Positions 1 to 12,560 of a stretch of 64,000 nucleotides of DNA are shown here, in pieces. The translations under genes were made by a program, and so were the position numbers. The DNA comes from Talinum fruticosum (Eukaryota > Streptophyta > Magnoliopsida > Caryophyllales > Talinaceae), in the NCBI GenBank assembly GCA_021018815.1, contig JAITYX010000053.1, positions 2,294,001-2,358,000 of the forward strand. The letters are read 5' to 3'. Position 1 is the first letter of the stretch; each line of letters starts with the position of its first letter. The notes below the pieces were generated by a model. That model was not told where the DNA came from. It worked only from the letters and a program-made list of their open reading frames with translations, and did not search any database.

Positions 1-1510
1 TAGTTTCGGCTTTCTTTTAGCCACAGTGTCGCTAGGCATAGTCGGTGCCAAGGAGGGTCCTGCAGGGGCCCCTTTCTAGGAGTTAAGTTTTCATGACTCA
101 AAAACGAATAACCGTAGAATGTGCTTTTTGAAATAGAATCAGTATTCGTTGTTAGAACATCTTATAGCTTGTACGTCTTCAATAACTCCTTGGCATATTT
201 TGATTGATGAACATAAATGCCATCCTTTTCTTGTTTGATTTTCAGTCTAAGGAATAAATTAAGTTCTCCCATCATGCTCATATGAAAGTCATATCTCATC
301 AACTCAAAGAACTCTTGGCATATAGTTTCATTAGTAGCTCCAAAGATAATGTCATCAACATAAATCTAAATAATGAGAAATTCATTTCCCTTGGTTTTCA
401 TGAAAAGAATTTGGTTAATAAGACCTCTTTTAAAATTATTTTCAACCAAGAAACTGCTTAGTCTTTCATACCAAGCTCTAAGAGCTTGTTTAAGACCACA
501 CAAATATTTTTGTAGTTTGAAAACATGATTTGGAAATTGAGAGCTTTCAAATCCAAGGGGTTGCTCAACATAGACATCTTCTTGAATATAAGCATTGAGA
601 AATACACATTTAACATCCATTTGATATAGCTTAATATTCATGTTCGATTCAAATGCTAAGAGAATTTTGATTGCCTCAATCCGAGCAACAGGTGCAAAGG
701 TTTCCCACAATCAATTCCCTTATCTTGGTTAAAACCCTTATCAACTAATTTGGTTTTGTTTCTAACTACAAACCCTCCCTCATCCAGTTTGTTCTTGAAA
801 ACCCATTTGGTTCCTATAACTGGGTGGTTAGAAGGTCGTTTTGTCGAGTCTAGACTTAGTTTCTTTTAAATTGAGTTAATTCTTCTTGTATGCCCTCTAC
901 CCATTCAGGTTCAAGTAGGGCTTCTAGTACATTTTGAGGTTCAATTAATGAAATGAATGCTGAAAATGCACATAAGTTTTACAAAGAAGAACGAGTTCTT
1001 ACCCCACTCGTTGTTGTCGAAATGATGTTCTTCGATGGGTGACTAGATTCATATTTGAAAGCTTTATCTATCCTCTTATTTACCAGGTTTGTTGGTTGAA
1101 TGATCTAATCTTCTGCTGGTTTAACTTGTTGATCTTCTACATTAGCTTGACCTTCAGTAGTCTAAGATGGTTCTTGAACCGGCTCATTCCGAGTTGGCTC
1201 AATTCCTTTGTTTTGGTTCATTCTAAGCTCGGTTTCAGCTATGTCATCTTCATCTTGATTGAGCTTGAGATCCGAGAAAGTTGACTCACTTATCCCGCCA
1301 TTATCAATTTCATCAAAGACAACGTGGATACTTTCTTCCACTTTGTTAGTTCTCTTGTTGAAGATTCTATAGCTTTGTTATGTGAAGAGTAACCCATAAA
1401 AGTACCTTCATCTGACCTTGCATTAAATTTGGTCAAATGTTCCTTACCATTGTTATACACAAAGCACTTACATATGAATCGTGTCTAAGTCTTGTCCCGA
1501 AACAAGTGCT
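1..1510 (-). mobile_element. Ty1/copia retrotransposon pol fragment (integrase end and reverse transcriptase)
   Basis: The minus strand carries the end of a copia integrase region (about 1500-1330), then the reverse transcriptase described separately, and runs off the left edge of the window. Visible landmarks include an FGCKCFVYNNGK-like stretch typical of the integrase-RT linker, broken by frame changes. No LTR pair, gag or protease is seen next to it. The fragment is decayed and cannot be autonomous. Class and strand are clear; lineage is not. Confidence 0.8.
366..900 (-). pseudogene. copia reverse transcriptase, frameshifted
   Basis: This encodes part of the polymerase that would copy element RNA into DNA. 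The longest open piece (366-710, 114 codons) begins near the FAPVARIEAI block and includes YQMDVKCVFLN (the first catalytic Asp region), VYVEQPLGFE and a decayed form of the usual YGLKQAPRAWYERL motif (here CGLKQALRAWYERL). Upstream, at about 720-790, the preceding RT block (RNKTKLVDKGFNQ) is readable in another frame, so a frameshift near position 710 splits the domain. Copia RT identity is from family motifs; inactivity is inferred from the frameshift and the isolated context. Confidence 0.85.
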
Positions 1511-1539
1511 TTTCTATCCGGTGGGTGTTTAACGGTTAG

Positions 1540-2120
1540 AAGCTGGTTGTTTTTGCTTTTCAAAACAAGATTAAAATACTTTAATCAACCTGCAAAAGCA
1601 AATCAAAGTGGTACTCAAAGTATAAAAATACTTTGATCCAAGATTAGGAAATAATAAAAATTAATTCATCATAATTAAGTGCTTAATTATCCTTAATCTA
1701 AGAGAATGGAATTTTCTGAGTCTAATATTCAATGGGTTCAAATTCCATCTTGAGTCCATCATTTAAGTGATCAAGATATAAAGATTCGTTAGTTAGTATC
1801 CATACACTTCATCGGGTAAATAATTTCTTTTAACAAACTGACTTAAAAAATAATTATCGCAGTAATTCATTTTCAATTAGCTCAATAAGTTAGTGCTTAG
1901 AATAAGATATGTTCGTTAAATTATTTACTCATAATAGCTGTCTAATTTGTATTTGAGTGGGTTAAAAACCCAGTGAAGTGTGTTCTACATTTCGAGTAGG
2001 TCAAACAGATGCTGAAAACTTAAACATGAGCTTCTTAAAGACTTAGAATAACTTGAAATCAAAATCATAGAGAAACAAAGATTTATACTTGAGTCTTCAC
2101 GCGATTTATAGCCAGGTCAC
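1540..2120 (-). repeat. copia LTR-like non-coding remnant
   Basis: This AT-rich stretch has no ORF. Reverse-complemented, its 1580-1690 part resembles plus-strand 14280-14370: both have 'aaagtatttttatactttga' followed by a gtttttgcagg / cttttgcagg-like block. That places it in the same copia family as the remnant at 12.6-15.5 kb but on the opposite strand. I infer a truncated LTR joined to the pol fragment by an internal deletion. Edges are approximate. Confidence 0.4.
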
Positions 2121-2941
2121 TTGGGACCATGCTCATTGAACTTACCATTTCTTGTTTTCCTTTTTATTATTTTCTTTTGGGGGAATGGGAGATATGCGCT
2201 TTTTTCAAATTTTCCTTTGAAATTCTTTTTGCATCATATAAATAAAGCAAGCATTTTATATTGAGTTTTTAAAGTCATTTCATTGCATAGAGTCTAATAA
2301 AAGTACAAAATACATTTTAATTAACTACAAAGTACCCTACAAATGGTTATTCAAGTCTTCATCTTTATCATCGTCAACATCACCGAAGATATAATTGCCT
2401 ATGTCCTCCGCAATTCAGATCGAACCTCACTTATCTTTACCATATGTCAAGAGCTAGCTCCACAGTCCTAAGTCGATTATGAGGCCTCATAATAAGGCCC
2501 ACTATGGGACATTCGATGGAAATCAAATAGTCTCGCCATAAGGATCAAGTGCCTACAAATGAATGACATTATTACCAGCTTGTAACTAAACAAGGAGTAA
2601 CTTCGGAGGAACTAGGCCTAGGTGTAGATGAACTCAGTCCCGCTTCGAAGCACTCCCCCACGAGAACGTCCCGATACTTATCGTGGTAGTATGAGCACGA
2701 GCCCCGTAACCGTGAAGGAAACCTCCTAAAGGAAGAGACCAGAGAACGACGATCCTATAAAAGTAAAAAAGTAATTAGCACTAATTCAGAACTTGTGAGC
2801 TAGCATTCAACTAACTAGGTTACCCAAAATGATTGGAATGTACGGTCAGAAAAAAAAATCCTTAATATAATGAAGGGCATGTTGAAATCTGATAAATAAC
2901 GTTTAAGATTGTTCCTGGTTATATTGGAATATTTCATCATG

Positions 2942-4743
2942 TTAGAAAGGCATTTTTAGCACACAACTAAAACCAAAAAGAGCATAATCCTTGAGAATGG
3001 GTGCCCCACACATTCCGACTCCGGAGTTTCGGAATTCCGACAATGTGTGGGGACTCTTCAGCTGAGACACGTCAATGTCAAGATTGGGGATATAGATGTC
3101 ATTCGGAAGTGTTTGTACCAACACAAAGTCAATTACTCGTACTAGAAATGTAATCAAACAATTGGGCAACTAAAGCTTACCATTCGGGTCATAATCCTTC
3201 CCAAGTAGTGACAATAGGATAAACTTACATATAAGAATTATGAATAATGGTACCCGGTGGTCATTTCTTCTTGCTTTTCTATAGTAATTGAGCGGAAGTA
3301 CAATATGGTCGGGCGTGCATATTGAGGAACGAAAGGCGACCATGTGTTGCGACGAACCCGAGGTGTAACCCTTTTTCCAAGGTACCAATAAAAACAAAAC
3401 ATGCCCTCAAGTAAAAGTTTCATTTCACTTAACTCTCTCGCAACCCGGAACCTCAAAGGAAGCCGACTCGGGATAAGGGATGGAAGTTGGCCTACTCTAA
3501 CACATGACCTATGAAACAACAAAGTGATACAAGCAATGCAGAGTGGTAAAGCATGACTCATATGTGGCACCGGCTTCACCATGGCCAAGGCCATGGTTTA
3601 CACTAGACCGTGGGTTGGGGGCGTAACTCGGTATTGAAAAGCACTCGAAAATTTCAGACCATTTTAGTCTAAAATTTGGGTGGTAGAATGACATACCATG
3701 GCCCCATTATTGACGAAAGGTAGCAAAAATGCAATCCCAAGCGCTTTGCCCTACATAAGGTGGACCTTTTCCTATGCCACCGCCACCGAGAAAGATGGAT
3801 AATTCCTTGAACCGAGCAAAAATTGGCGAAAGTACTCATATAACCATGGTTGCAAATATACTACACAAGTAAATTCTATATCCATTCATGATAAATATCA
3901 AAAGGCTAAAGGGAACAAGAGTATACCTCAATGACCCTCTACAAGTCGTATAAGGGCATGAAGTTGTCCGAGTCCTCCCAAGAGTAGTATGCCAAGCCCC
4001 GAGTACATAAGCCCCTCATCAAAGAAAAAGGATGTGCATGGCATAAGAGCAATCACTATGTGGAATTATTGTTACGAGTTGTACAGAGCCCGTAACTCGA
4101 TATTTTCAAAGAAAAAGGATGGAATATTTAAAGTAATTAGGTTGGGGAAATCGAGCAGATATGGGACCGAAAAGGTGATGTAAATAGTCTTGATTTTTAT
4201 ATAACTCCCGGTCATAAGCTAGAGGTTTTCCCGAGAAGTCTAGATCGGTAAGAACGACAAAATATAAGGGAGTAATGGTCATTTCCCCAAATGGGAAATG
4301 AAAAGTGTTCGTAGTATCCCGAAGCATTCACTAATGGCCCGGGTATACCCTATTCCATATGGTCACACATATGACTCAAAGTAAGGTAAAGGGAACTAAA
4401 CCCGACATTATTCAAGACTTTCTCCAACAGGCACTTCTATCCTCTAAAGGTATTAAGGAACATCTTGATGGCACCACTACTAAGTATGGTATCCCTTTAC
4501 AAAAATGGAATTCAACAAAATGTTTTAGTTAAAAATGCCACATTAGCATATAAAAGAAGAAATTCAAGACATGATACTTATCGTAGCGAATATCGCTAGT
4601 GAAGAAACATGGCCCTCGCCCTCTACCAAGACGTCATTCGGGTTCCATTTGTGATAAGGATGCCACTCTTACTCTATGAAGAGGTCTTGTGTTAGACTTT
4701 TGACTCTTGTCCTTTTCGTGATGGGCACGTCTTCCGGATACAT
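2942..4743 (-). pseudogene. plant mobile domain (PMD)-like gene, antisense inside a gypsy element, broken
   Basis: Minus-strand coding remains run from about 4743 to 2942 in several frames. The clearest part (4106-4327) reads TNTFHFPFGEMTITP followed by LTDLDFSGKPL, the signature of the plant mobile domain (aminotransferase-like PMD, MAIN/MAIL family). Further pieces at 3238-3594, 3509-3694 and 2942-3169 continue the protein in shifted frames. A possible start is the ATG at 4743 (MYPEDVPITKR); stops follow soon after. PMD proteins are nuclear and linked to silencing in Arabidopsis, and PMDs also occur in transposons. The TATA box at about 4896 fits a separate antisense transcript. Domain call is good; gene structure is uncertain. 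Confidence 0.65.
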
Positions 4744-4891
4744 TTGTGGAAATTTCTTAGGAAATCACACTAGTTTTCTCAAAGCAAGAATAGAGCAAGT
4801 TAGAGAAAGCAAGAATAGAACAAGTTAGAGCAAGCAAAAAAGAGCAAAGAGGAGCAAGTGAAGATGTGCAAAATGAACACACAAGGCTCTC

Positions 4892-4900
4892 CTTTTATAG
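4892..4900 (-). promoter_or_regulatory. TATA box of the antisense PMD-like gene
   Basis: On the minus strand CTATAAAAGG lies about 150 bases upstream of the first plausible ATG (4743). The segment between is rich in repeated 'agagcaag' units, as in a plant 5' leader. This is a close match to the plant TATA consensus. Its use is inferred from position only. Confidence 0.5.
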
Positions 4901-5539
4901 GCAAATTTGGCTAACATTTCAAATTCAAAAAGCAAGACTAAGCCTTAGCTTGATTTCCCGAGAAGACTCTCCCCGATAACCACCTGCCTAAAGTCTAGCC
5001 ATCGTTAGTTTTCAAGGCCTAACCGAAGGTAGCTAGGCGCTAGCTTTGCAGGAGTAGGCTTGGGCCTAGCCGGCGCTAGGTTCCATCAAGCATGGCCAAC
5101 CACTTTTGTAGGTTGTGCATGTAAGTGGGCTGATGGGGCCCATTGGTTTAGCTTTACCTAGTTTATTTCTCGACCTATCATGACTAAATTATTCGAGTAA
5201 AAATATCAAACTTTTATGAATTCGATTATTTACTAACGCTATGCTAGTAAATCAGAATTGTTAAGCTAAACTTCATATCAAGAAATGATCATGCTTTGGC
5301 AAAATTACCAAGCTTCAGGACTTTAATCAAGCCAAGCTCTAGATTGCTTTAGCGGGATTTCGAACGCATAAATCATGATCAAGCCCAAGCCCCTTTTCTC
5401 GGAGTTCAAGTTCAACAGCAGCCAATTTCAGTCTTTTTGAAACAATCGGCATCCAAAGCGACACCAAAAAACGAGATAAGTGTCCATTATCGTCTGCTTT
5501 TACCCTTCCTCTTTCGGACCGGTCAAAGTGAGGGCTAAC

Positions 5540-7390
5540 TGTAGACACTAAAAAAATTTGACCTTATCTTTTTAATTTCCGTATTTATTTTTTGTTGGCT
5601 TGATGATGAAATTCTTGTCCTGTTTACGAACTCGAACCATGATCGGAGATTGATAGGTGTGACAAAAGCCAGTAAACCACAAAAATCCGTTAGCACCAAA
5701 AACTAAGCTTTTTGCTTCGGTCGGCCCATAAACCCATTTCCTTTCGACCGAACCAACCTCGGTTTGGGATCCCAACAAGGAAACCTAAACCGCACTCGTG
5801 TTTCACTCACGTCTGCGCATTAAACGTAGCGTTTTGCTCCCACAAGTCTAGCATGACACGAAACTCAAACGTTCATACGACGTAGTTTAAACTAGCACCG
5901 TGTTTTCAAGCTTAAACTACCAAGAAGCAATCTTTTGTTCCCAACGCCCAACCGAGGCACATAACCCAAGATGTCCATCCAACATCATGTGGTATAGACG
6001 TTGTGTTTCGGGGTCCCCGAGCGAGATCCTACGGTTCGGGGATTTTGTCCAGTTTATTCCTATTATCCTTGGCGGAAAATCCAGGCCCGGCTCAGCTGAT
6101 TCCGACTGCTGAATGTAAGGTTGACATTATTTTTGTGACCTAAAATTTTTCTATAAATCGAGGGCTTACCCCTCATTTTTGCTACACCATTTTTCAGCTA
6201 TTAAAAACCCCTAAGCTGAAAATAATACTCCTATCATTCTCTCCCACTCTCTACTCTCTCCATTTTTTTATACCGTCACTTATTTACCCAATTCTTAAAC
6301 TCCATAAGCAGCCTTCTTTCTCTTCCGTTTAAACTCACTACCCTACCGTTACACCGCCCAATCCTCTTCATGATCTAAGCTCGGTAGGTGGGATAACCCG
6401 AGGACATCAAATCTATCTTCATGTTCATCTTTATGGTTTTTATTTACTTATGCTATTTGTAACTTTCCATATTGTGGATTAACGATGTAATCACTTTTAA
6501 TTCCTCCTCGCCCGCTGTAAGTTTAAATTTCCTTTCGCTTTCTTTATCACTTTCTTTATTACCTTTTTATTTTCCTGTTTATCACTTTTCTAGCATGCTT
6601 TGTTTGCCTTAAATTCATTATATCACATATGGTGTGCTTGGTTGTTAAACAGGTTTTTTAACTCACAACATAAATTAGTAGTGGCCGTTTGTTGACGGGA
6701 AAAATAGAGAGCCTATCTATTCATTTCGTACCTTCACCCCGAACACCCGATTTTCAGTTTAAGACCGATGGAGTCTCTTTCAAAACCTCTTTTACAATTA
6801 GTTTTCTGATACTAAGATTGAAATAGCACTTTATTTTTGTTAGTTCTTACTTCCTAAAACTAACTCGCCAACTCTTTCATTTTTCTTTTATTTCTTTTAT
6901 TTGTCTCTTAGCATTTCTAGTTAGAAATGGGTAAATTTTAGTTATTTTTAGCAGCCAAAGCAATAGAACCGAGACTCGATTTCTCGATCACAGCCCTATA
7001 ACCGGCGTTGGTTATTAGTCGAGACCGGCTGATAACCGGGCATGGCTCTCGGTTCAAACAGGTTTTTACCTTTTTGGCCGGAAGCTTTGTAGTAAAAAAA
7101 TCTTTTATTTTTCTATTTTTCAAACCATGAAATAGCATCTCAAGATTTCTCTAAAATTAATTTCTAAAATAAATGATTAATAAAAATCGCCATCACCCTT
7201 TCACTAAAATCGTTTTCAAATGAAGTTTTAAAATAAACAATCTTAATAAGAGGCGCATCTCACATTTAAAGATCATCTTAAAAAGTAAAAATCAAATGAG
7301 CCAACGCTACTCCAATCGGGATCCAGCTTGCCCCCAACGGGGGCAGGTGTGCAAGGGCCACTGGTTCCTACACCAGGTTAAGATGGTAGA
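5540..7390 (+). repeat. Ty3/gypsy LTR plus leader (right edge approximate)
   Basis: The LTR start TGTAGACACT follows a purine-rich tract. A TATA-like 'ctataaatcgaggg' lies at about 6151, then a CT-rich leader at 6235-6350. The remainder to about 7390 is non-coding and ends in a GC-rich stretch (cttgcccccaacgggggcag) before reverse transcriptase coding resumes. I could not fix the LTR end or the primer-binding site by eye. Only one LTR copy is present, serving both the segment to its left and the pol to its right. Confidence 0.45.
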
Positions 7391-7419
7391 GGAGGATATG
7401 GAAAAAACAACTTCATTAC

Positions 7420-10085
7420 TCAATTAGGGATATACTATTATGTAGTAATGTCATTTAGGTTAAAAAACATTAGGGACACATATCAAAGGACAGTTATGAC
7501 CTTGATGCATCATATGATCTACAAGAAAGCCGAGGTTTACATTGACGACATGATCATCAAGTCGGTCTTAGAGGATTCGAGGTCGATCCATCCAAGATCA
7601 AATCTATTGAGGAGATGCCACCTCTAAAGACCGAGAAGGAGGTATGGGGATTCCTAGGACTTCTACAGTCCATTAGTCGCTTTATTTCAAAATTGACTAT
7701 GTTATGCGAACCGATCTTCAAGAAGCTCAAGAAGGGAGTGAAGCTTATTTATGACGAGAAATGCCAAGCAACATTTGAGAAGGTAAAAGTATTCTTGGCT
7801 AATCCACCCATTTTAATTAGTTCCGCCACAACCCGGAAAACCATTGCTCTTATATCTCGCTACCCACGTAAACTGCAATAGGAGCCATGCTAGCTCAACG
7901 AGTTGAGAAAGAAGAACATGCCATGTACTACCTAAGTAAGAAATTCTTAGACCGTGAAACTTGGTATACTCCCCTAGAGAAAATGTCCTTGGCTTTAGTT
8001 TTAGCCACTAAAAGCTCGGACACTACATGCTAACCCATTGGGTGCAAGTAGTAGTGCCAATGGACCCAATCAAATACATTATGGAACAACCATATGTTAG
8101 TTATAAGATAGATCGATAGACGATGTACAAGTAGCAGCGGCAATAGACCCAATCAAATAAATTATGGAACAACCATATGTTAGCAATAAGATAGATCGAT
8201 AGACGATTACGTTATCATAATTCGAACTCAAGTATGTCCTACAAAAGGCAATTAAGGAGAGAGTTATGTCCCAATTCTTGACTAATCTACCAACCGTTGA
8301 AGCACAACTAGAGCAATTTGACTTCCCGACAAAGAAATACTACAAGCGTAAATAGATATGTAAACCATGTACTTTCATAGAGCTGCCAATTACAAGGGCT
8401 TTCATGTATGAATTATGTTAGTGTTGCCAAAAGGACCACATGCTCCTATTTTGGTTAAGTTAGCCTTCGAGGTCACCAACAACGGTGCAGGGTATGAAGC
8501 TTGCATTACGAGATTATAAGTTGTAATAGAAATAGGGGCCAAGAACATTAGAGTCTATGGTGATTTGAGTCTCATTATTAATCAGATTTCCCAAAAATGG
8601 AAGGTATTAAGTGAAGACTTGGCAGTTTCTCAAGTGCGTCTAATGGAGTTAGCAAAACATTTCGATACTATTTCGTATTCTTACCTTCTTAGGGATGAAA
8701 ATAAGTTTGCAGATGCATTAGCTAAACTAGTATGCATGATCAACATTCCCGAGTGGCATTTACTCAATTCCTATTAGTAAATAACATAGGAGTCAACCTA
8801 CACACATCTACACGATGGAAGAATTTAGTATTGACCAAACCAATTAGTACTTTGACATTTATCGATATCCGGAAAGCTAAGAATATTCACTGGACTCCTC
8901 TCCTAGAGTCCAGTGAGCAATTCGCATGCTAGTTGTCCAATATTTTGTAAATTAAGGGAAGTTATATAAGACAACCGACATAGGCACTATCTTACTTTAC
9001 GTCAACAACGTGAAGCAGAGCACATAATGTCTAACATTCGTGGTGGAGAATGTAGATCTCACATGAATGGAAGGATATTGGTTCAAAAATTTTAGAGAAT
9101 AAGGTATCTTTGGTCAACTATGGTAGCAGATCGCCATGATTCTGTCAAAATGTGCCACAAGTGTTAGGTATATGCAAATTTACAATGTCAGCCACCTTCT
9201 TTCCTTACTATGCTTGCATCACCCTAGCAATTCTCAACTTGGAGAATAGACATTGTTGGTAAAGTGAAACTTAAAGGAACGGGAAATCACAAATTTCTAA
9301 TAGTAGAAATTGACCACTTCACCAATTTTGTAGAAGCCATATCTTACACTACTATTACGTCGAAGCACATGGCAAAGTTTTTGACTCGTAATATTATTTA
9401 TCGTTATCGGTACCGGATGAATTGATCAATCACCATGACAATCACTTTGAAAAAAAGTAGCACACTTATAGGAAAAGTACAAGATCCGACATCATAAGTC
9501 TTCACCCTATTATCCTTAGAGTAACAGAGTAGTTGAGGTGGTCAATAACAACATTTGTAAGATCATAGAAAAAATGGTTATCGGGTATAAGGATTGGCCC
9601 GATAAACTACCATTTTCCTTGTTGAGTGATCGGACTTAAATTAGAACGTCTACAGGAGAAACTCCTTACTCCCTAGTTTATAGCATGGAATTTGTCCTTC
9701 CAGTACAGATTGTCGTCTCCTCATTAAGAATTATAGGTGAAAGACAAATTCCGTAAGCCGAGTGCGCGAAAGCAAAGTATGAAGAATTGGTTCTATTATA
9801 TTAACGACATCTATGTGCTCTACGGAATGTCCAAATATACTAAGCACGTGTATCAAGAGCATTCATTAAAAATGTTATACTTCACAACTTGAGTAGGTGA
9901 TATGGCCCTTAAGGAAATCGGAGCACCTATCCAGGATCCAAGGGGGAAATTCAGGCCCAAATGGCATGGACCATATATCCTCAATCAAAGACTCGTTAGG
10001 AAGAGCAATCAAATTGAATGATTTAGATGGTGAAGAATTGTTTTAGTACATAAATTTGGATCAATTGAAAAGATATTATGTTTAG
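7420..10085 (+). pseudogene. Ty3/gypsy pol (RT, RNase H, integrase), Tat/Athila-like, heavily mutated
   Basis: Plus-strand coding remnants appear in pol order. About 7450-7580 has the RT core with a YIDDM form of the catalytic YVDD box. 7615-7881 continues RT into RNase H (KEVWGFLGLLQSISRFISKL). 8460-8777 has a second RNase-H-like block (GYEACI, then VYGDLSLIINQI, ENKFADALAKL), a feature of Tat-type elements. About 9230-9750 has the integrase core (WRIDIVGKVK, IDHFTNFVEA, then KDWPDKLPFSLL and STGETPYSLVY). Coding ends near 10085. Many stops and frameshifts make it non-functional. No gag or protease is recognisable between the LTR and RT. Confidence 0.8.
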
Positions 10086-12290
10086 TACACTACTAAGAAA
10101 ATTACGCATATAATCAATCCAGGTCCATACCAGGCCAATTTCGACCGGCTCCAGCCCATGACAGAGCGACCCACTTTATTTTTGCTTGCATGATTTTCAA
10201 ATGATCCATCTTTATTATTATTTTCAGATAAGTTTATTATTTATTCAAGGGTGGTCCATTTTTTATTTGGGAGCGATTAAAATTAAATTAAGCATAAGAG
10301 TAATCATAATACTTACTTTTTACTTTTATAGATAATCAGGAATAGCCTACTACTTATCCTAGTACATAGCTAATGGAAAAATAAGCACAATATTTGAAAA
10401 TAAAATACTAAGAAGAAAAACAAAATTCAAAAAAAATATAACAATCCTAATTCTTAGCCTCTAGGCCCTAGTCGAGTTTTGACCTTTTTTTCTTTTCGAT
10501 CACTAGATTCTCTAGTTTTTCTTGGGTTCTCTTTTTCACTTCTTCAATTCTATGAACCCTCATGTCCTCTTCTTCCTTAGCCTAAGTTTCTCTCCTATGA
10601 GCCTCCTTATCAACATAGGGATCAACCTTGAGGATTTATAAGGGTGCAACAACAGGGGCATCCCTCCATTGTTCACTCTCTCTAGCCCTCGGTGACCTAT
10701 GGCTCATATAGAATTAGGATCCTCTATCCATTCTAGATAGAACTTAGAGATAGCCTCCAAGCCTCGCTTGCTTCGACTTTACCGGATGCGGCAGATTCAT
10801 CCCGTACTCACTCCAAGACTGGACTGGACTAACACCTGTTTGGCTTAAACAAATAAGCGGGTGGTACGCAATCCATGTAAGGGATGTCTTGTACCCAAAC
10901 CATTTACCGCATAAAATGGTGCTGGGAAGTAGTACATGTTATACTCAAACCCTAATAGCCACACATAGGGGTTATTTTATGAGTGTTTCTTGAATTGGGA
11001 CGAGATACCGAGTGTTTGATACACCAAATTACTAGAGAGGTGGGATCCAACCATGCCTTCTATCTAGCATGGGGACTGCTCGAACAAATCAACATGTCAA
11101 CACCTCTAACAAGTATTAAATGGCTATGTACACATCATCCTTAGAAGGTGTCAATGCTAAGCATATGTGCTCCACAAGAAATATTTGCATATCGAAATGG
11201 AAAATATTATCAAACAAACATGTATCCTACACATCCCAACCAAATCTAGTGAGCATCTCAACAGGGGTAAAAAATGCTAATCGGCTATGGGTGGAGGCAC
11301 TAGTGACTGGCGTAGGGTATCTGCAGTCGATGAAAGGGTTTCCAATGACCCCATTAGTCATCACGTTTCAATCTAAATGTACCTGTAATAGAAGTAGGCT
11401 ACCGGAAAAATTCTCATTTGGGTTGACCCATATGCGATCCAAACCCAAAAAGGTTTCAGCAAGAATTAATGGAGTTAGAGAGCAGTATCCCATAGCGAAT
11501 AACTGTTTTTAGGAATTAATGGGTTGACCCATATGCGATTCAATAATGCAGCATGGGCCAATCCCTCCGACCTCTCACTAGCAGGAAATGACCATTTAGG
11601 CACATTATGATGGCTTTCTAAATTCGTGCCAGCACCGACCGATATGTAGGATGGAAGTGCGAAGGTGGTTGGCTAAGTTTACCTCGCTTCGATAATTATC
11701 AATTCCAAATCCCTCTTTTTCAAGCCTAACAGACTACCTGTAGGTTCCCATCATATTATTAATATATGTAGGAGACGTGTGTAACCTAGAATAGCATGAA
11801 ACTCCTAGGGAGAGGGTAAAGTTTCCTATTCCCAAATTTAAAGACGTGCATTGTGGGATCCCAATAGGATACCGCAGCCCTTAGAAGGGACTGGTGAATC
11901 CTCACCTGCCTAATACTGAAGAAAGTTTTCAGTCAATATCTAGATAGACCAATCATCTCTTCGTCCCTTAGTTCATGCATCTAAGGGGTAAATTCTACCA
12001 TGCAATTCAAGATTTTGGATGTGGGAAGTTTTGGTAATGTGTTTTGTTTAAGCAACTTTTGTCAAGTTCTCTTTGTTGTATCTTAATTAGGATCATCATG
12101 GCCCCTATTTTATTAGCTTCTAACGCCGCCTTGACCTACCTCATGAGGCCACTACTTTGTAGGGCTTGGCCCGACTAGTTACCCGGTTCAACTGTTGCGC
12201 TTAAGTGCATCATTTTTACTATTGTCCTAACTTGTTGTTTTAGCCCATTTTATTGCTCTCGACCATGCTATTACTTAGCTATTCCATTTC
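10086..12290 (+). mobile_element. gypsy region downstream of integrase, degenerate
   Basis: No intact gene is visible. It follows the integrase end directly and leads into the block repeated at 2140-2410, so I assign it to the gypsy element. The minus strand at about 11500-11640 has a run of open codons (for example WSFPASERSEGLAHAALLNR) that may be a decayed antisense ORF, but I cannot name it. A short phrase (gggttgacccatatgcgat) occurs twice, near 11424 and 11521, suggesting a small local duplication. Confidence 0.4.
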
Positions 12291-12560
12291 TCTTTTCCAT
12301 TATTTTCTTTCAAGGGAGATGGGGGCTAGTGCAACTTTTTCATTCTTATCATTGAATTTATTCACATCATATAAATAAAGACAACATTTTAGAATGAGTT
12401 TTGCATTCATCTTTTTGCATAAGTCCAATTCATATTACAAAATACATAATTAATGACAAAAGCACCCTACAAGATATGATTGAATAATAATCATCATCGA
12501 TGTCCACATCTTTTACTAATCATCATTATTGAATATTATTGAATAACTCTACAAGAAGTA
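12270..12560 (+). repeat. second copy of the gypsy block seen at 2140-2410
   Basis: Shared landmarks in order are 'gaccatgct', an 'attattttcttt' run with a purine-rich 'gggagatggg', then 'catcatataaataaag', 'acaaaatacat' and 'accctacaa'. Similarity is clear but imperfect, so the two copies are old. The copy ends where copia gag-like sequence begins. Confidence 0.6.

Larger units (their letters stand above)
2120..5539 (+). mobile_element. Ty3/gypsy internal 3' region carrying an antisense gene
   Basis: This is the segment upstream of the LTR that starts at 5540. Its first part (about 2140-2410) is repeated in the same orientation at 12270-12560, where it again lies downstream of gypsy pol. 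It ends in a purine-rich stretch (aaagtgagggctaac) just before TGTAGACAC, which looks like a polypurine tract next to a 3' LTR. Between these lies a broken gene on the opposite strand. Extra ORFs, some antisense, between integrase and 3' LTR are known in plant Tat-lineage gypsy elements. No sense-strand coding is visible here. Confidence 0.55.

Noticed and set aside
3989..4183. Plus-strand ORF in the gypsy 3' region
   Set aside because: Lies opposite the PMD-like coding and has no motif of its own.
11120..11512. 130-codon plus-strand ORF in the gypsy 3' region
   Set aside because: No family motif, unusual composition, and the opposite strand is equally open over part of it; more likely chance in degenerate element sequence.
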